DNA of 64,000 nt, from NCBI GenBank assembly GCA_024752435.1, contig CP103029.1:1922001-1986000 (forward strand). Direction: 5' to 3'. Positions 45,758 through 57,500 of the stretch are shown in pieces. Origin of the DNA: Allantophomopsis cytisporea (Eukaryota; Ascomycota; Leotiomycetes; Phacidiales; Phacidiaceae). The notes below the pieces were generated by a model. The model did no database searches. It was given only the letters and a program-made list of their open reading frames with translations, and was not told the origin of the DNA. The translations under genes were made by a program, and so were the position numbers. The number at the start of each line of letters is the position of its first letter. The stretch's first letter is position 1.

Positions 45758-48115
45758 CTAAACGCTTGACTTGGTAGAATAGAACTCCTCAGCCTCCTCC
45801 TCAGTGACATCCGACACCTCACTCCTGGAAACATCAAGCAAACCAAGTCTAAGCTTCCTAATTTGCACCCACAAATCCCTCTTATCACTCAGCTCCTCAC
45901 TCAACACCGATGTTTTCAACTCTCGTATATATCCGTTCCAAATTCCAGGCTCCTCCAATAACCTCAGCTCCTCGCGCATAACACGCAAGCACTCCACCAC
46001 CCTTCCGTAGTTCCCATCCCTACTCTCCATGACAAGACCAACAACAATATCACCTAATTGCTTGGCGGCATCCTTGATTCCATCAGCGTTCTCAGTGGTA
46101 GCCAGCATCTGCTTGAACTCTGGAATAGCGTTATCACTGCTAATTTTTGTACGCTTCTGATGCGACAGCAGACTGTCGACATCGAGTCCAGATAACGGCT
46201 TGACTGTGTCACGATTACGTTTACCGCGCGCCTTAGGTGGTACTTTCTTGACGTCTGCAGCAGTGATGAGGGTGGATAGTTGTGGAGCGCTGTTGGTTAC
46301 GAGATCGGATGGCGGTTGAGAATATTTGGTCAGAATGGGAGCGATCGGAGGAACAGGTTCATTGGGGTGAGCGGCACGAAAGCGAATTGCTTGGTTAATG
46401 CGATGTACTACAGGAGAGAAGGTGTCGGTGACTTGAGCGTATTCGGCAGGGTTACTGGGAAGATTAGTTCGTGCTTGCGGGAGTAAGGAAGAGAACGTAC
46501 CCATCTTCATCGGTGTCAAACTCGGAGAGGTCCATGCTGTCTACATAGGCATCCATAGCGTCTACGAGATCGTCTGATGGTAGGGTCCTGTGCTTTGTAA
46601 GGACTTGACCGGAGGCTGTGACGACGCGATCAAGTGGTGGGAATCTGTATAGTCGGACATCTTCGGCAAAAGGGAGTGGGACGTCAATCAGAGCCTCCAT
46701 GTCTGCTTCAACAGAGGGCGCTAGTAGTAGCAATTGCGGTTCTTTACCCTCTTTTCCCACCATTCGAGCAACTGCATAGGTATCTAACTCATGCAGTGCT
46801 CGGATGAGTGATGAGAATGCAAGACGGGCTTTGTCGTTCGTCCTCTGCGCAATGGTGATAGAACTTTCGCCCATATTCAAATACGGCGTATACTTAGGGA
46901 ATGTCAATAAGCATATCAATCTTGAGAACTCAAATTGCATACCTTATCGTTTGGGATGAAACCAATGATTGAGAAACTCTTGAAAGTTTCAAGTTTCGTA
47001 ACATTCTCGTCCGACTCGCTGATATGGACAGCAGTACGACCATACTCATAACCTTTCGCCAGATCCTCTCTCTCAACATCCTTCTTACCACCAGGGGCAG
47101 TCTCATCGTTGACTCTGTAAGTTCGAGCATTTTTGACTGCTGTGAGACCCGCTCCCTCTGTACCGCCCATCTCCACATCCAGTGTATTCGAAGACTGCAA
47201 ACTCTCCCCAGCCATATCCGATTTAACCACAAAACTACTAGCTGATACCGGCTTGGCTTGTTTCGTGCGGAAATATCGCTCTACGTCGAGAGACATTGCA
47301 GTGTCGTATTTCTCTGGATCTCCAAGGCATAGTTGACCTTCGTAACTTCTATATGGCTTGGTGACCTTGACTCTTGGCACAGAGAGTTCTGCGATAGCTT
47401 CTGCGGCTGTACCAAATACATTCTTCTCGCATCCTTCGGCCAGCTGTTTAAGCAAGGCTTCATTTATTTCCTGATATTTTATGAGCTAGGCTTGGAGCTG
47501 TCAACATACTAATCACTCACCTTTGTGCTATCTTTGTCTTCTTCCTTGAACCCAAAATCTGCATCATCGAAATCAATACCCCTAGACCAATTAGCCATGA
47601 TATTTGCATCAACAAAACAAAACCCACATGATAACAAGTTCAATACCCTCATCATTGATCTTCTTGTAGATATGTTCCACTTGGTCCCCATCAATAGGAG
47701 CCATCGCATCCGTCATCAACACAATCTTCTTCGCATATTTCAAATGCTTTGTGAATCTAACAATCATCTCAACTGCAACCACAACCGCCGAGATAGCATC
47801 TCCATCCTCAATGTCACTCGGCTTGACCTCTGCTTGCAACCTCCTCAAACTTTCCATGGTAATAGGTCCAAGTTCCTGCATGACAGAAATATTCTCATAG
47901 CCCTCCTCATCCGCCAATGGTCCACTGGTCTCCGAAGTCCGCAATCCCACAACTCCAACATTGAGGGTCTTTCGCGATGCTGCCAATATTCCTGTAATTT
48001 GGTCCCATACGTAACGCATACCGAAGTCCAGATTGCTTTCGACTCGGCCGCTGGCGCAGTCGGCCATGCTGGAGCCTTGGTCTATGATGAAGACCGTAGC
48101 TTCTTTCTGTGCCAT
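45758..48115 (-). CDS. ku80: Ku80, DNA end-binding subunit (non-homologous end joining)
   Basis: Five exons: 48115-47628, 47581-47521, 47470-46943, 46892-46501 and 46454-45758, coding 721 residues, normal for fungal Ku80. Introns are 46-50 nt and all keep frame. The N-terminal von Willebrand-like domain starts ATVFIIDQGSSMADC. MTDAMAPIDGDQ lies near its end, and GIDFDDADFGFKEEDK comes just after intron 1. The middle beta-barrel includes KPYRSYEGQLCLGDPEKYD, YEYGRTAVHISESDE, FSIIGFIPNDKYTPYLNMGES and the DNA-bridge and pillar stretches. The C-terminal helical domain follows, ending EEEAEEFYS. With Ku70 it forms the ring that loads onto broken DNA ends, recruits ligase IV and protects telomeres. 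In fungi, loss of Ku80 raises homologous integration. The promoter is shared with the divergent DUF4149 gene. Confidence 0.96.
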
Positions 48116-48430
48116 TCTGAAAATTGTAACGTATCAAAATGAGAAATCAAATGAAATTGAATGACTGGATTTTGAAATTATGGGCATTGAGTCCACATAT
48201 ATGTTGAAAGTTCTAGGCAGACGCGCCGTCAAACGCGACTATCACGTGGGGAGAATTGTAAGGCACGTCAGCACGTGCTGATAAGTATGTGATAAGGATT
48301 TGGTGCTCGGATGATGTTCGCGTCATTGATGCGTGACATTTCCGTTTCATTCCATTCTTAAGCATTCTTTTCTTTCTTTGTTGATTGAAGTCTCTGTAGA
48401 TATTGATTTGCTTCAAATACACCTTGCAAA
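48116..48430. promoter_or_regulatory. Bidirectional promoter, KU80 / DUF4149
   Basis: 315 bp between divergent start codons. It holds two ACGCG cores (48221-48225, 48233-48237; the core of MBF/MCB cell-cycle boxes) and two CACGTG E-boxes (48243-48248, 48272-48277, the second inside AGCACGTGCT). A G1/S input would fit a DNA-repair gene, but this is inference. Confidence 0.55.
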
Positions 48431-49139
48431 ATGCCTGACTTGTCCGTCTTCGCCTCCCTGGCACCCTACCACATCATCAGGTCTGTTCCCTCTTCATCCT
48501 TCAAGCATCGACATACTGACAACACAAGCTATGGCACTCTCCTAGGAACCCAGTTCTTTCAGGTATGAGCACACAATACTGATTTCTCCCACATACTTAC
48601 CAAAAAAAAGTCCTTCGTTGGCGGCGTCGTAGCTTTTAAAGCCCTCCCTCGTCCTCAGTTCTCTTCTCTGCAGCAAAAGATCTTTCCTATCTATTTCGGC
48701 TTGCAAACAGCCTTGCCAGCTCTCCTAGCCCTAACCTACCCTGGTGTCAAGACACCTTTTGGCAAAGCATCATCAGGTCTAGCTGGTACCTTCGCTGAGG
48801 CTAACAGATGGGATGTTCTCGTACCAATCTTCACTGTCTTTGCTACCGGTCTTATCAACATGACATATGTTGGACCTCTAACAACTAAGATTATGAAGGA
48901 GAGAAAGCATCAGGGTAAGTCTATGAAGTTTGAAGGATAGTCCTATTTGAGAGATATACTAATAACGAACAGAGACGAAGGATGGAAAGAAGAGCTATGA
49001 TCCTGCACCACATTCTAAAGAAATGCAAGCCTTGAACCGCGCTTTTGGTAGAATGCATGGTATTTCCTCGCTCGTGAACCTGGCTGGGTTTTTGGCCACG
49101 ATCTGGTACGGATTTACTCTTGCTGGGAGGTTGCAGTAA
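48431..49139 (+). CDS. DUF4149 / TMEM205-like membrane protein
   Basis: Four exons: 48431-48480, 48529-48562, 48611-48914 and 48973-49139, coding 184 residues. Introns are 48, 48 and 58 nt and the frame stays open. Landmarks are YHIISYGTLLGTQFFQSFVGGVVAFKALPRPQFSSLQQKIFPIYFGLQ, then WDVLVPIFTVFATGLINMTYVGPLTTKIM, and near the end LNRAFGRMHGISSLVNLAGFLATIWYGFTLAGRL. This is the four-helix DUF4149 arrangement of fungal TMEM205-type proteins. Human TMEM205 is linked to cisplatin resistance and vesicle traffic; fungal members have no settled function. The 34-nt second exon is very short but needed to complete the first helix. The gene faces away from KU80. Confidence 0.9.
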
Positions 49140-50488
49140 ATCAATGTGGGGCTTAGCTACAAATTCGAGTTATTTGATGGGATTTGGAAGCGATTTGTTA
49201 GATAGCATAGATAGCCATGGTGTTGCGGCCACCAGTGGCCTTCTACTGAAAACGCATTGTTTCATGGTTTGGCAAAAGGTTTGCAGGATTATGTGTTTGA
49301 CGTGTCATACTGTATTATACTACTTGGTTGTGTGAGTCAATCAGCTACGTTGTCCACTGCAATGAATACAAATATCTATGCTGATAGCAACCATATCATC
49401 CATTCAATTGGCAACTCAAGGTACACGAATTATTATCCACAGTGTTCAACATATTATGCTTGTCTTCCTTGACTAGTAGACAATAACAGCTATGATTATG
49501 AAGAGCACAATGAAGACTAGGCCTTCCGATAATAACTGAGAAACCAACAAATAGTTCCGTAAATCCTGCCAGACCAAACTCGGCATACACAATCAGCAGC
49601 ATCTCAAGTGTTTTGTTAACACGAAGAAAAAAAAAGGCTTAGTGTTCGAGATTTTCGTTGTACTCAATTTTTACTCCTTACAAAGATCTTGCCTTGGGCC
49701 GCCTATGTCAAAATTAATCAAATAAGGTATGCCATTCATGAATTCATTAACATTTGAAATCCTAATTTTGACTACAACTTCAGTAATGACTGAGATATCG
49801 AAGAGATAGGCTTTTCAGTGGCGGCTGGAATGCAACAGTTGATTCTAGCTACTTCTGCTCCATCAGGCAGACCCCCAAAGCCCCATCTAGAAATCTCACA
49901 GAATGTTTACCCCCTTCTTTTTGGTCCGAAGAGGAACAAGCTCAATCTCACGGATTATTAACTCTACTCCTAACTTCCCACAGAAAGGAATGAAGTCTTG
50001 CTCTGGGCTTCTCGATGCACATACCGAACACAGATATGTGTATTCCTCAGTAATGCAGCGATTATAAACTAAGCACAACATAGAGTAAAATAGAAAAGAG
50101 GTGATAAGATGTATTATATTAATCATAGGCATTCCAGCTAACCACAAAAGATACATAACTACTCTATTACTCTTCATTGCTTTGATATCATCTCTGACAG
50201 CTTCTTTCATTTTCAAGAGGCTTAACATCTCAGACGGCTTGCGGCATAGATATATGGACAGATGAACTAAACGAAGATAATGGATGCATATGCCTTGCAT
50301 AATATTGATGAGCTGGATCCTGCCTTATCTGGCCTATTACTAGCTATTACTAGCAACGCATCGGCTACAATAAGATTCCTAACGTTTGTATGTATTCGTC
50401 CGAGAGCGGATTATAGACGAAATGTCCAGTTCAAGGAGTTTATTGACATTGGGTATCATACACTCCTCTCCACACCTCACCAATCTAT
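49140..50488. other. Intergenic, convergent 3' ends
   Basis: 1.35 kb, strongly AT-rich. A 134-codon minus frame with ATG at 50300 has one hydrophobic stretch but no recognisable family, so I do not call it a gene. Confidence 0.5.
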
Positions 50489-51720
50489 CTATCTCGCAAC
50501 ACCCCCTTTCCTCGTTGGCTTAGGTGTATGTACAACGGCTGGTCTCTCAACTTTATCCGTGACCTTGAGCTCGCTGAAGTCACCAGGCAAGTCGCTGGAC
50601 AATTTAGGGATGAACTTGCCGACTCGCCTTTGGTACTCCGCATACTCTGGGTACTTCTGTGCTGTGATGAGCTCCGTGAACCATGTCGATGCCTGGAAGA
50701 GGATCAAGTACGACAGCGCTCCAATGCCTGTCCAGTTCCAGACTGTGCCTGTCACTAGACACGACCATTGGTACAGAGAGGCCCAGACTGCTTGCTCGGC
50801 AAGGAAATTTGGGTGCCGGGAGAGGGACCAGAGACCCGTAACTATGAAGCCGCGGTCAAGGTCGACTTGGTCATACTTGTGTGGGACTTTGGCAGTCTGG
50901 AGATAGGTTTTCTTGGCATTTTGGAAGTCTATGGTTGTTAGCCTTGTTATGATAGTGTTTACTCCTTGAACATACCCCATTGTTGCTGGTCGGCGAAGAA
51001 TTCGAGTAGAACAAGACCCATAAGGACTCTTGCTACCACGATATCGTAGAAGGTCATAAGCCCATCGATTCTGGCAGCTAAAAGGAGGATATAAGATGGA
51101 GTCGAAATCGCGAAGAGGAGGATACTTTGGGCGAGGGAGATGAACAGGACGTTGAAGACAAAGAACAGTCCTGGGCTGATTTTCGTTCGTAAAACATCCC
51201 TAAAAGATTGTTAGTGAAAACACTTTATGACTGGGTGTATAACATACCATCTATAATCTTCAGATCCAATACTGTAACCACCCTTTCGCCAGTAATTGAA
51301 AGTCAATCGAAGCTAAGCATTTGTCAGCCTACTCGCAGAGCATGATGGAAAAATACTTACACTCCAGACACAGCTGAACGCGATCAGGTTATCAAGTCGT
51401 TGGGTAGGCAGGCCCATCAGATGGCCATAAATAACGAAATGCGCATTGTAAAGGGTTGGCAAAACACTCCAGCAACGATCAACCTGCGAATAATTCTTAT
51501 TGATTTCCGAGACAATAAGGAATATAGGAGCCAGAAACAGCGAGAAAGCAAAACCAGAGATCAGCGGGTTTGTGGCTAGATAGATATTATACAGCTCGGT
51601 GGGATTATTGTAAGACTGGATAATTTGCTGAGGAAGGTCGTTCAATTGCGATACATATGGCCATACTGTCTTAGAAAAGTCGGCACAATCTGACATCGAC
51701 TTTACTACTGGGAGAGCCAT
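50489..51720 (-). CDS. DUF1295 / steroid 5-alpha-reductase-like membrane protein
   Basis: Four exons: 51720-51361, 51312-51248, 51199-50976 and 50928-50489, coding 362 residues. Introns are 48, 48 and 47 nt and all junctions keep frame. Several hydrophobic helices run through it: one around NPLISGFAFSLFLAPIFLIV, others in exons 3 and 4. The conserved end is DRGFIVTGLWSLSRHPNFLAEQAVW, then a PEYAEYQRRVGKFIP motif; this is the NADPH-binding C-terminal part of the DUF1295 / ICMT-like superfamily. An early SQVDRCWSVLP motif is also typical of DUF1295. Probably an ER membrane oxidoreductase acting on a lipid or sterol; the real substrate is unknown. The promoter region is shared with the divergent TOP3. 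Confidence 0.9.
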
Positions 51721-52106
51721 CTTGTCAACGGTCGAAGGAAGATGATGAGGAGAGGAGTGAAGTCAAGAGAGACTTCTGGTGTTGAGAAGTACACTTCAGA
51801 AGATATCTCAGAGTAATTTGTTGAAGTACAGTAGTCTATGATGAGCGCAAGGGTACACGATACGTCAGGGAGCTTGCACATGTACAGGGATCAGCTGTTA
51901 CGGATCTGGCCGTGCGAGACGACTCATAAGGCAGTCATTCTGCCTCAGTCATCATCAACAAAAAGTCACTTACTAGGCCATCTAGACGCGACTTTTTGGA
52001 TAATCGCAGTTCATGACTTGAGACTTGAAAATTCTCCTTTTTGCGTATTTTTATCGACAAATTTTCTAAAAAAAAATAGCATTGCAGCGGTAGAGAATGC
52101 TGAGAT
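51721..52106. promoter_or_regulatory. Bidirectional promoter, DUF1295 / TOP3
   Basis: 386 bp between divergent start codons. An ACGCG core lies at 51985-51989, similar to the KU80 promoter, and an A-run at 52069-52077 precedes the TOP3 start. Confidence 0.5.
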
Positions 52107-54504
52107 ATGCCTGGGAAGATCCTCTGCGTGGCTGAAAAGCCGAGTATTGCGAAAGCTGTCGCTGCTCATCTGAGTGGAGGTCAGGTAAGCGTGGTATGTA
52201 TCACGTGCTTCTTCTCATCTTCTCATTATCTCTCAAAAGATCCAAGCATTGATGGTTCTCTCAGTCGACACCGAATGCTCGTGTAGGATGGATAAAAAAT
52301 CACGAATTTCAATTCGACTTTGGGGGCTCTTGGGGGAACTGCCATGTGGTCATGACGAGTATGGCAGGTCATCTTACGGAACTTGAATTTCCAGAACGGT
52401 ACAAGAACTGGTACAGTCCTCCTCCAAGAGACTTATTCCATGCTCCTGTGCAGGTTGCCGTGTCTCAGGTAAGTATCAGCGCCTTCAAATACTTGTGATT
52501 TGGTCTGAAACTGACAGAACAATCGAAGGATAAAAAACCTATTTCTGATAACATAGCGCGTCATGCTAGAGACTCCAGGGCTCTTTTCATATGGACGGAT
52601 TGTGATCGAGAAGGAGAGCATATAGGGGCCGAAGTACGTGGTGTGGCTCAAAAGGTGAGACGTGATATTGAAGTGAAGAGAGCAAAATTCAGTAATATTG
52701 AAAGGCAGTATGTTACAATATGACTATATGATAATACAGAATCTTGCTAAAGCCTATAGACATATCCTGAACGCAGCGAGACATCCTATTCTACTTGATG
52801 AAAACCAAGTGGCTGCCGTAGATGCTCGCATAGAACTTGATCTGCGCATCGGGTTTGCCTTCACTCGCATGCAAACAGCTGAAGTGCGACCCCTGAGTCC
52901 ACTACTTGACAAGAAAGTCTTGAGTTATGGTAAGGCACTTACACAAAGCATTATGATTAGATGCTGATGGACATAGGATCATGTCAATTCCCAACTCTTG
53001 GTTTCGTCGTCGACCGATACTGGCGTGTAAAGAATTTTGTGCCCGAGCCATTTTGGAGCATCAAAATCACAGGGAAATGGGACGACATTTCAGTGACTTT
53101 CCTCTGGAAACGGAATCATCTTTTCGATCGTGCCGCGGTCACGATTCTCTATGAGCGATGTTTAGACGCCAAGAAGGCGAAGATCACAAAAGTGCAAACG
53201 AAGAACACGAAGAAATGGAAACCGCTGCCGCTGACAACGGTCGAGCTCCAGAAAATGGCAAGTAGATTCCTCCGCATGAACAGTCAAACGGCCATGAATG
53301 CGGCCGAGGCACTCTACCAGAAGGGATTCATCAGCTATCCGCGCACAGAGACAGACAGATTCGACAAAGGCATGGACTTGCAAGCGCTGGTGAGGAAACA
53401 AGTGCAGTCCAACGACTGGGGCGCCTATGCCCAAGGCCTACTAGATGGCGCGTTCGTAGCACCACGAAATGGGAGCCACGACGACAAAGCCCATCCCCCA
53501 ATCCATCCCGTCACTTTCGCTGCCCCTCAGGCTTTCCAAAAGGATGAAGAGAAGCGCATCTACGAATTCGTCGTCCGGCGCTTCTTGGCCTGCTGCTCAG
53601 ACGATGCTCAAGGCCGTGCTACGGATGTCGACGCCGCCTATGGCGATGAGCTCTTCCATACACACGGCCTTGTCGTTCTGGCACGCAACTATCTGGATGT
53701 GTACCCCTATGATAAATGGACCAGCTCGCAGCTCCTACCAGACTTCGAGGTCGGCATGGAATTCGTCCCTACTGAGGCTCTCATGACTGATGGCAAGACC
53801 ACCGCCCCAGGATATCTTACCGAGCCTGATCTTCTTGCGCTCATGGACGCTAACGGCATTGGAACGGATGCCACAATGGCAGAACACATTGCCAAGATCA
53901 TAGATCGCGAATACGTGATCACACGACTACGTGGCGGCGGCGGAGCAGCAGCAGCAGGAGATCGTGAGGAGGCGGCTGGGCGTGGGGGACGCGGGAGAGG
54001 GAGAGGGAGGGGAGCAGCCCGTGACAGAGGTGGGAGGGGAGGAGGAGCAGCACCAGCAAATCCACGGCAGGGCGTGGAGGAGTTCATTCCGACGACGCTC
54101 GGCATGGGCCTCGTCGAGGGCTACGATGCTATCGGCCTCGATATGAGTCTCAGCAAACCATTCCTGCGCAAGGAGATGGAGCTGAAGATGAAAGCCATTT
54201 GCGCCGGGCAGAAGACGCGCAGCGAGGTTGTGGAGGAGAGCATTGATCAGTACATGGCAGTATTTGTGCGCACGACACAGAATATCGAGCGCTTGAAATC
54301 GGTATGTCTACAACTCTTTTCCCTTCTAATGTCTTCATCATGAGGTTTACGTGGGATCGTTTTCCCTCTTTTCTTCTTCTTCGAATTATGAGGAATCATT
54401 CACGTCGTTTCCATTCCTTCACCGTTTCAGGCCCGTGATGTCGTGCTAATCGTTGTGCACAGTCTGTCAGGAGATACGTTCTCGAGGGCGGCGCTGAACG
54501 CTGA
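52107..54504 (+). CDS. top3: DNA topoisomerase III (type IA)
   Basis: Six exons: 52107-52184, 52265-52468, 52529-52707, 52760-52929, 52977-54301 and 54463-54504, coding about 665 residues. Toprim opens with KILCVAEKPSIAKAVAAHLSGG and holds LFIWTDCDREGEHIGAEV (acidic metal triad). The catalytic Tyr lies in FISYPRTETDRF near residue 331, and GIGTDATMAEHIAKIIDREYV follows. Between that and FIPTTLGMGLVEGYD lies an extra stretch of about 45 residues rich in Gly, Ala and RG/RGG. Exon 6 codes only 13 residues (SVRRYVLEGGAER), matching the usual C-terminal VRKYVF-type end; its intron (161 nt) is the longest in the gene. The exon 2/3 acceptor was chosen by frame and is less certain. With a RecQ helicase and Rmi1, Top3 dissolves double Holliday junctions. 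A second acceptor at 54430 is also in frame. Confidence 0.94.
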
Positions 54505-57500
54505 GCGGCGAGCGGGGCCGTAGGCGTGTGCTTCATGATCCCAATGCATACCGCTGCCTGCCTGCTTCACCGCTGCATAACTACGTCGTCCTGCATAGCT
54601 CACGCAGCTGGCGGGCTTACGAACCGACCTGCTCGCGCACGAGATGATACCTGCATAATGATAACGAATTGGTGAATAACTTCCAATGCCACATACGTGA
54701 TGCGCTTCGTAAAGTGTCATTGACGTAGTTGTGTACGTATGTATGTATGTATGTGTACTCGAACACCAGTCCACGAATCATTGAAGACTCCCTTCATTGT
54801 GCCTGGATAACCCATCTCCCCATCTTCGAAAGACTGTTTCACCCTCCAACCCAAAAATTCGGATATCGCGGAGATGCAGCCGGTCATCGAACCGCAAACA
54901 CTTTGCTTCGTTGTCATGAAAGCCTATCTTCCAAATGGCCCCCATGCACAGACAGACGCCCACGTAGGATTTCCCGCATCTCCGTATATCCCATCATGGC
55001 ATGGCTACGCGGTCCGGGGGGTCAGTAATTCACGCATATGTAGTATGATATTTAGCATCGCTGCACGCACACGGAGTAGAAAGTCATGGAGAGAGATAGT
55101 TGAGTGTGAAGAGGAAAGTAAACAGTGTCTCTTTTGCAGGAGGATCCACGGACATCAACAAACTCCATCTGGCATGGCATAGACGCCTAGCTATTTCTCA
55201 TGTCAATATGTACTGTGTATGTATCTCCGACGATCGGCAGCCAAGGAATTCCACTCGTGCTCTACTGTAGTACGCGGTCCACACTATTCCGCTGTCGAGC
55301 TTACTGTGTATGTACTCAGGTGGCCAGCCAGACGAGCGACCTCCTTACGTTTGGAATCTGATCTATTATGCATTCAGCGTACCTTGCTCACTGTACGCAG
55401 TACAAGGCAGTACTGTACTGCGTAGAGGATATCCTCTCACTCCTCCTGGTCATATCCACCATGAAGTCACACGTCTCGTCCTCACGGGACTCACGGGACT
55501 CAAGGAACACGGTACTCAAGACACACGATCCGGCAATGACGATAAATCCCCCATGAATAGAATAGAATAGAATAGGGCAAAACATCCACGCGCGACATCC
55601 CTCGCACGCCCATGCATTAGAATCCCCACGAAGTAAGTACCTACCTAAGTGACTACTTTTACAACAGTCCACACGCACTACACACACAATCCGTCCCACT
55701 CTCCGACTCGTCCAAGCACGGCCCGCAATCTTCCGCTCGCGCCCACGTTCGCGCCTGGTTGGCTGCTCTCCCGTGGCACAGATCACGTCCACCAGTACGC
55801 ACAAAGTGAGTGTACGTGTAACTTCGCCGGAGACTCTCGCTCGACCCGACGCGACGAGTCCTCAGACCTTGCTGGGTGGACTTTTGTCCGCTAGGCTGAG
55901 GCGCTCAAGCTGCGTCTCGGGTTGGTCCTTCCTTCTCCACGAATCCACTAGGGGGGAGGGAGAGGGATGGTGGGATGGGTGATGGAGTGGGATTGGAGTG
56001 GGAATCATGGCATCATTGGGTGTGTGTAAGCGCGAGGATGGTGGATGTGTGGAGGAGATGAATATTGTGATTGGTATTGTGTGTGGGAGGAGGTTGTGTT
56101 GATTAGGGCTTTTTGGAGGGCTTGTGGGAGTGATGCTGTGTTGTTGGGTGCCAGGTGGTGGTGAGGTTGAGGTTGTTTGTATCTTGCTACCGACGCAGTA
56201 TACTTGAGGGATGATGAGGGTTTGTTGTTAGACTTTTCTTGAGGGTTGGGTGAGGGGATTCTTTGGTTGTGAGAATGCTTATTTGAAACTCGAGTGATGG
56301 TGGATGGATGGATGGACGCAGTATATTTCTGGTTATCATTGTATACATACTGTACTGTGTGCAGCACAGAATCCCATAGAACAGCCCTCTCGAGATCATC
56401 TCGAGATCATCCCTCCCTACAGAACATAATCTACACCCATAAAGGGGCGATAAAACCAAGACTCACAAATCCCTCCTTTCCGACGCTCTTGTTCTACCTA
56501 TTCTACAATACTTTCGCATCAACTCTCCTAGCCCGTCCACTACAATGTGGCTATGGCCCTAAAGTTATTCTAGACAAATACCTTATCACACATCACCTCC
56601 CCGTACGAGTCCGGCCTGTGGCTTTGGGGGTCAAGTCCCATTTACTTTGAGTTCAGCCATTATCGGGAACAGACGAGGATCCCCTCATAAGGTCAAGGGA
56701 GAGAGAGAGTTTAATACTGTGCGTACTGTACTGTGTACATTGCGCATCCTTTGCTCCGCCTTTCGTACGAGGATCAAAGGGTTGCATTCAAGAGAGAGTC
56801 TTGAGTATTGTATTGTATTGTATTGTATTGTATTGCATTGTGCTTCTTCATGACACGATGCTATTCATGAGTGTGTAGATATGCGTTGTGTTAATTAGGC
56901 AGAGACTGTGCTTGATAGAATCGGTGATGGATTGATTGATTGATTGATTGTTTGCGCCGCACCAAGCGCGGGGTATGCCCAGGCACGATGATTGTCCCGC
57001 ACTTAGTTGTTCGCTGAGTGTACCTCTCTCTACCGTACGTTGTGGTGCAGGACAGTGCGACGTGCTGCTGTGCGTTGGCCCAACTGGTCTGCTGCCCTCG
57101 ACATGTGACATCAAGTCTCAGAGGTCATGCACACCACAACTTCCACTCGGGGGGCTTGGGGAATTGCACGGATCTTGATCCTGTGAAGGGGGACTTGTAC
57201 GAATCATCTGGTGCACCATAGGTAAGATACAGAGGAGAGTTGAGGATTCTCGGGGTGAGGAATGGATATGGACTGGGTGCTTTCAATGGGGGGGGCTCGC
57301 TCTAATTTCCAGAATGCAGTGGTGGGTGTCGCGTAGAGGGAGATGCGTTGGGTTGGTGGCGGGGAGGGCCAGAGAGCTTCGAGAAGAAAGTGGTGAATGG
57401 GTCAAGTATGTATGTATGTATATACTGTCCACAATAAGTATTGTGGTATTATTATGGGCTCGGGATTTGTAGTGAGTGGCAAGATGTTCAAATAGATCCC

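Noticed and set aside
49896..50300. 134-codon minus-strand ORF with ATG and one hydrophobic stretch
   Set aside because: AT-rich convergent 3' spacer, no recognisable family and no splice partner. It could be revisited if transcripts exist.
53707..54105. 132-codon minus-strand ORF, Pro/Ala-rich
   Set aside because: Antisense shadow of the GC-rich RGG insert of TOP3.
54431..54531. Alternative last exon of TOP3 as the main form
   Set aside because: The tail it codes does not resemble known Top3 ends, whereas the acceptor at 54462 gives the expected VRRYV-type end with a perfect branch point. Kept only as a splicing observation.
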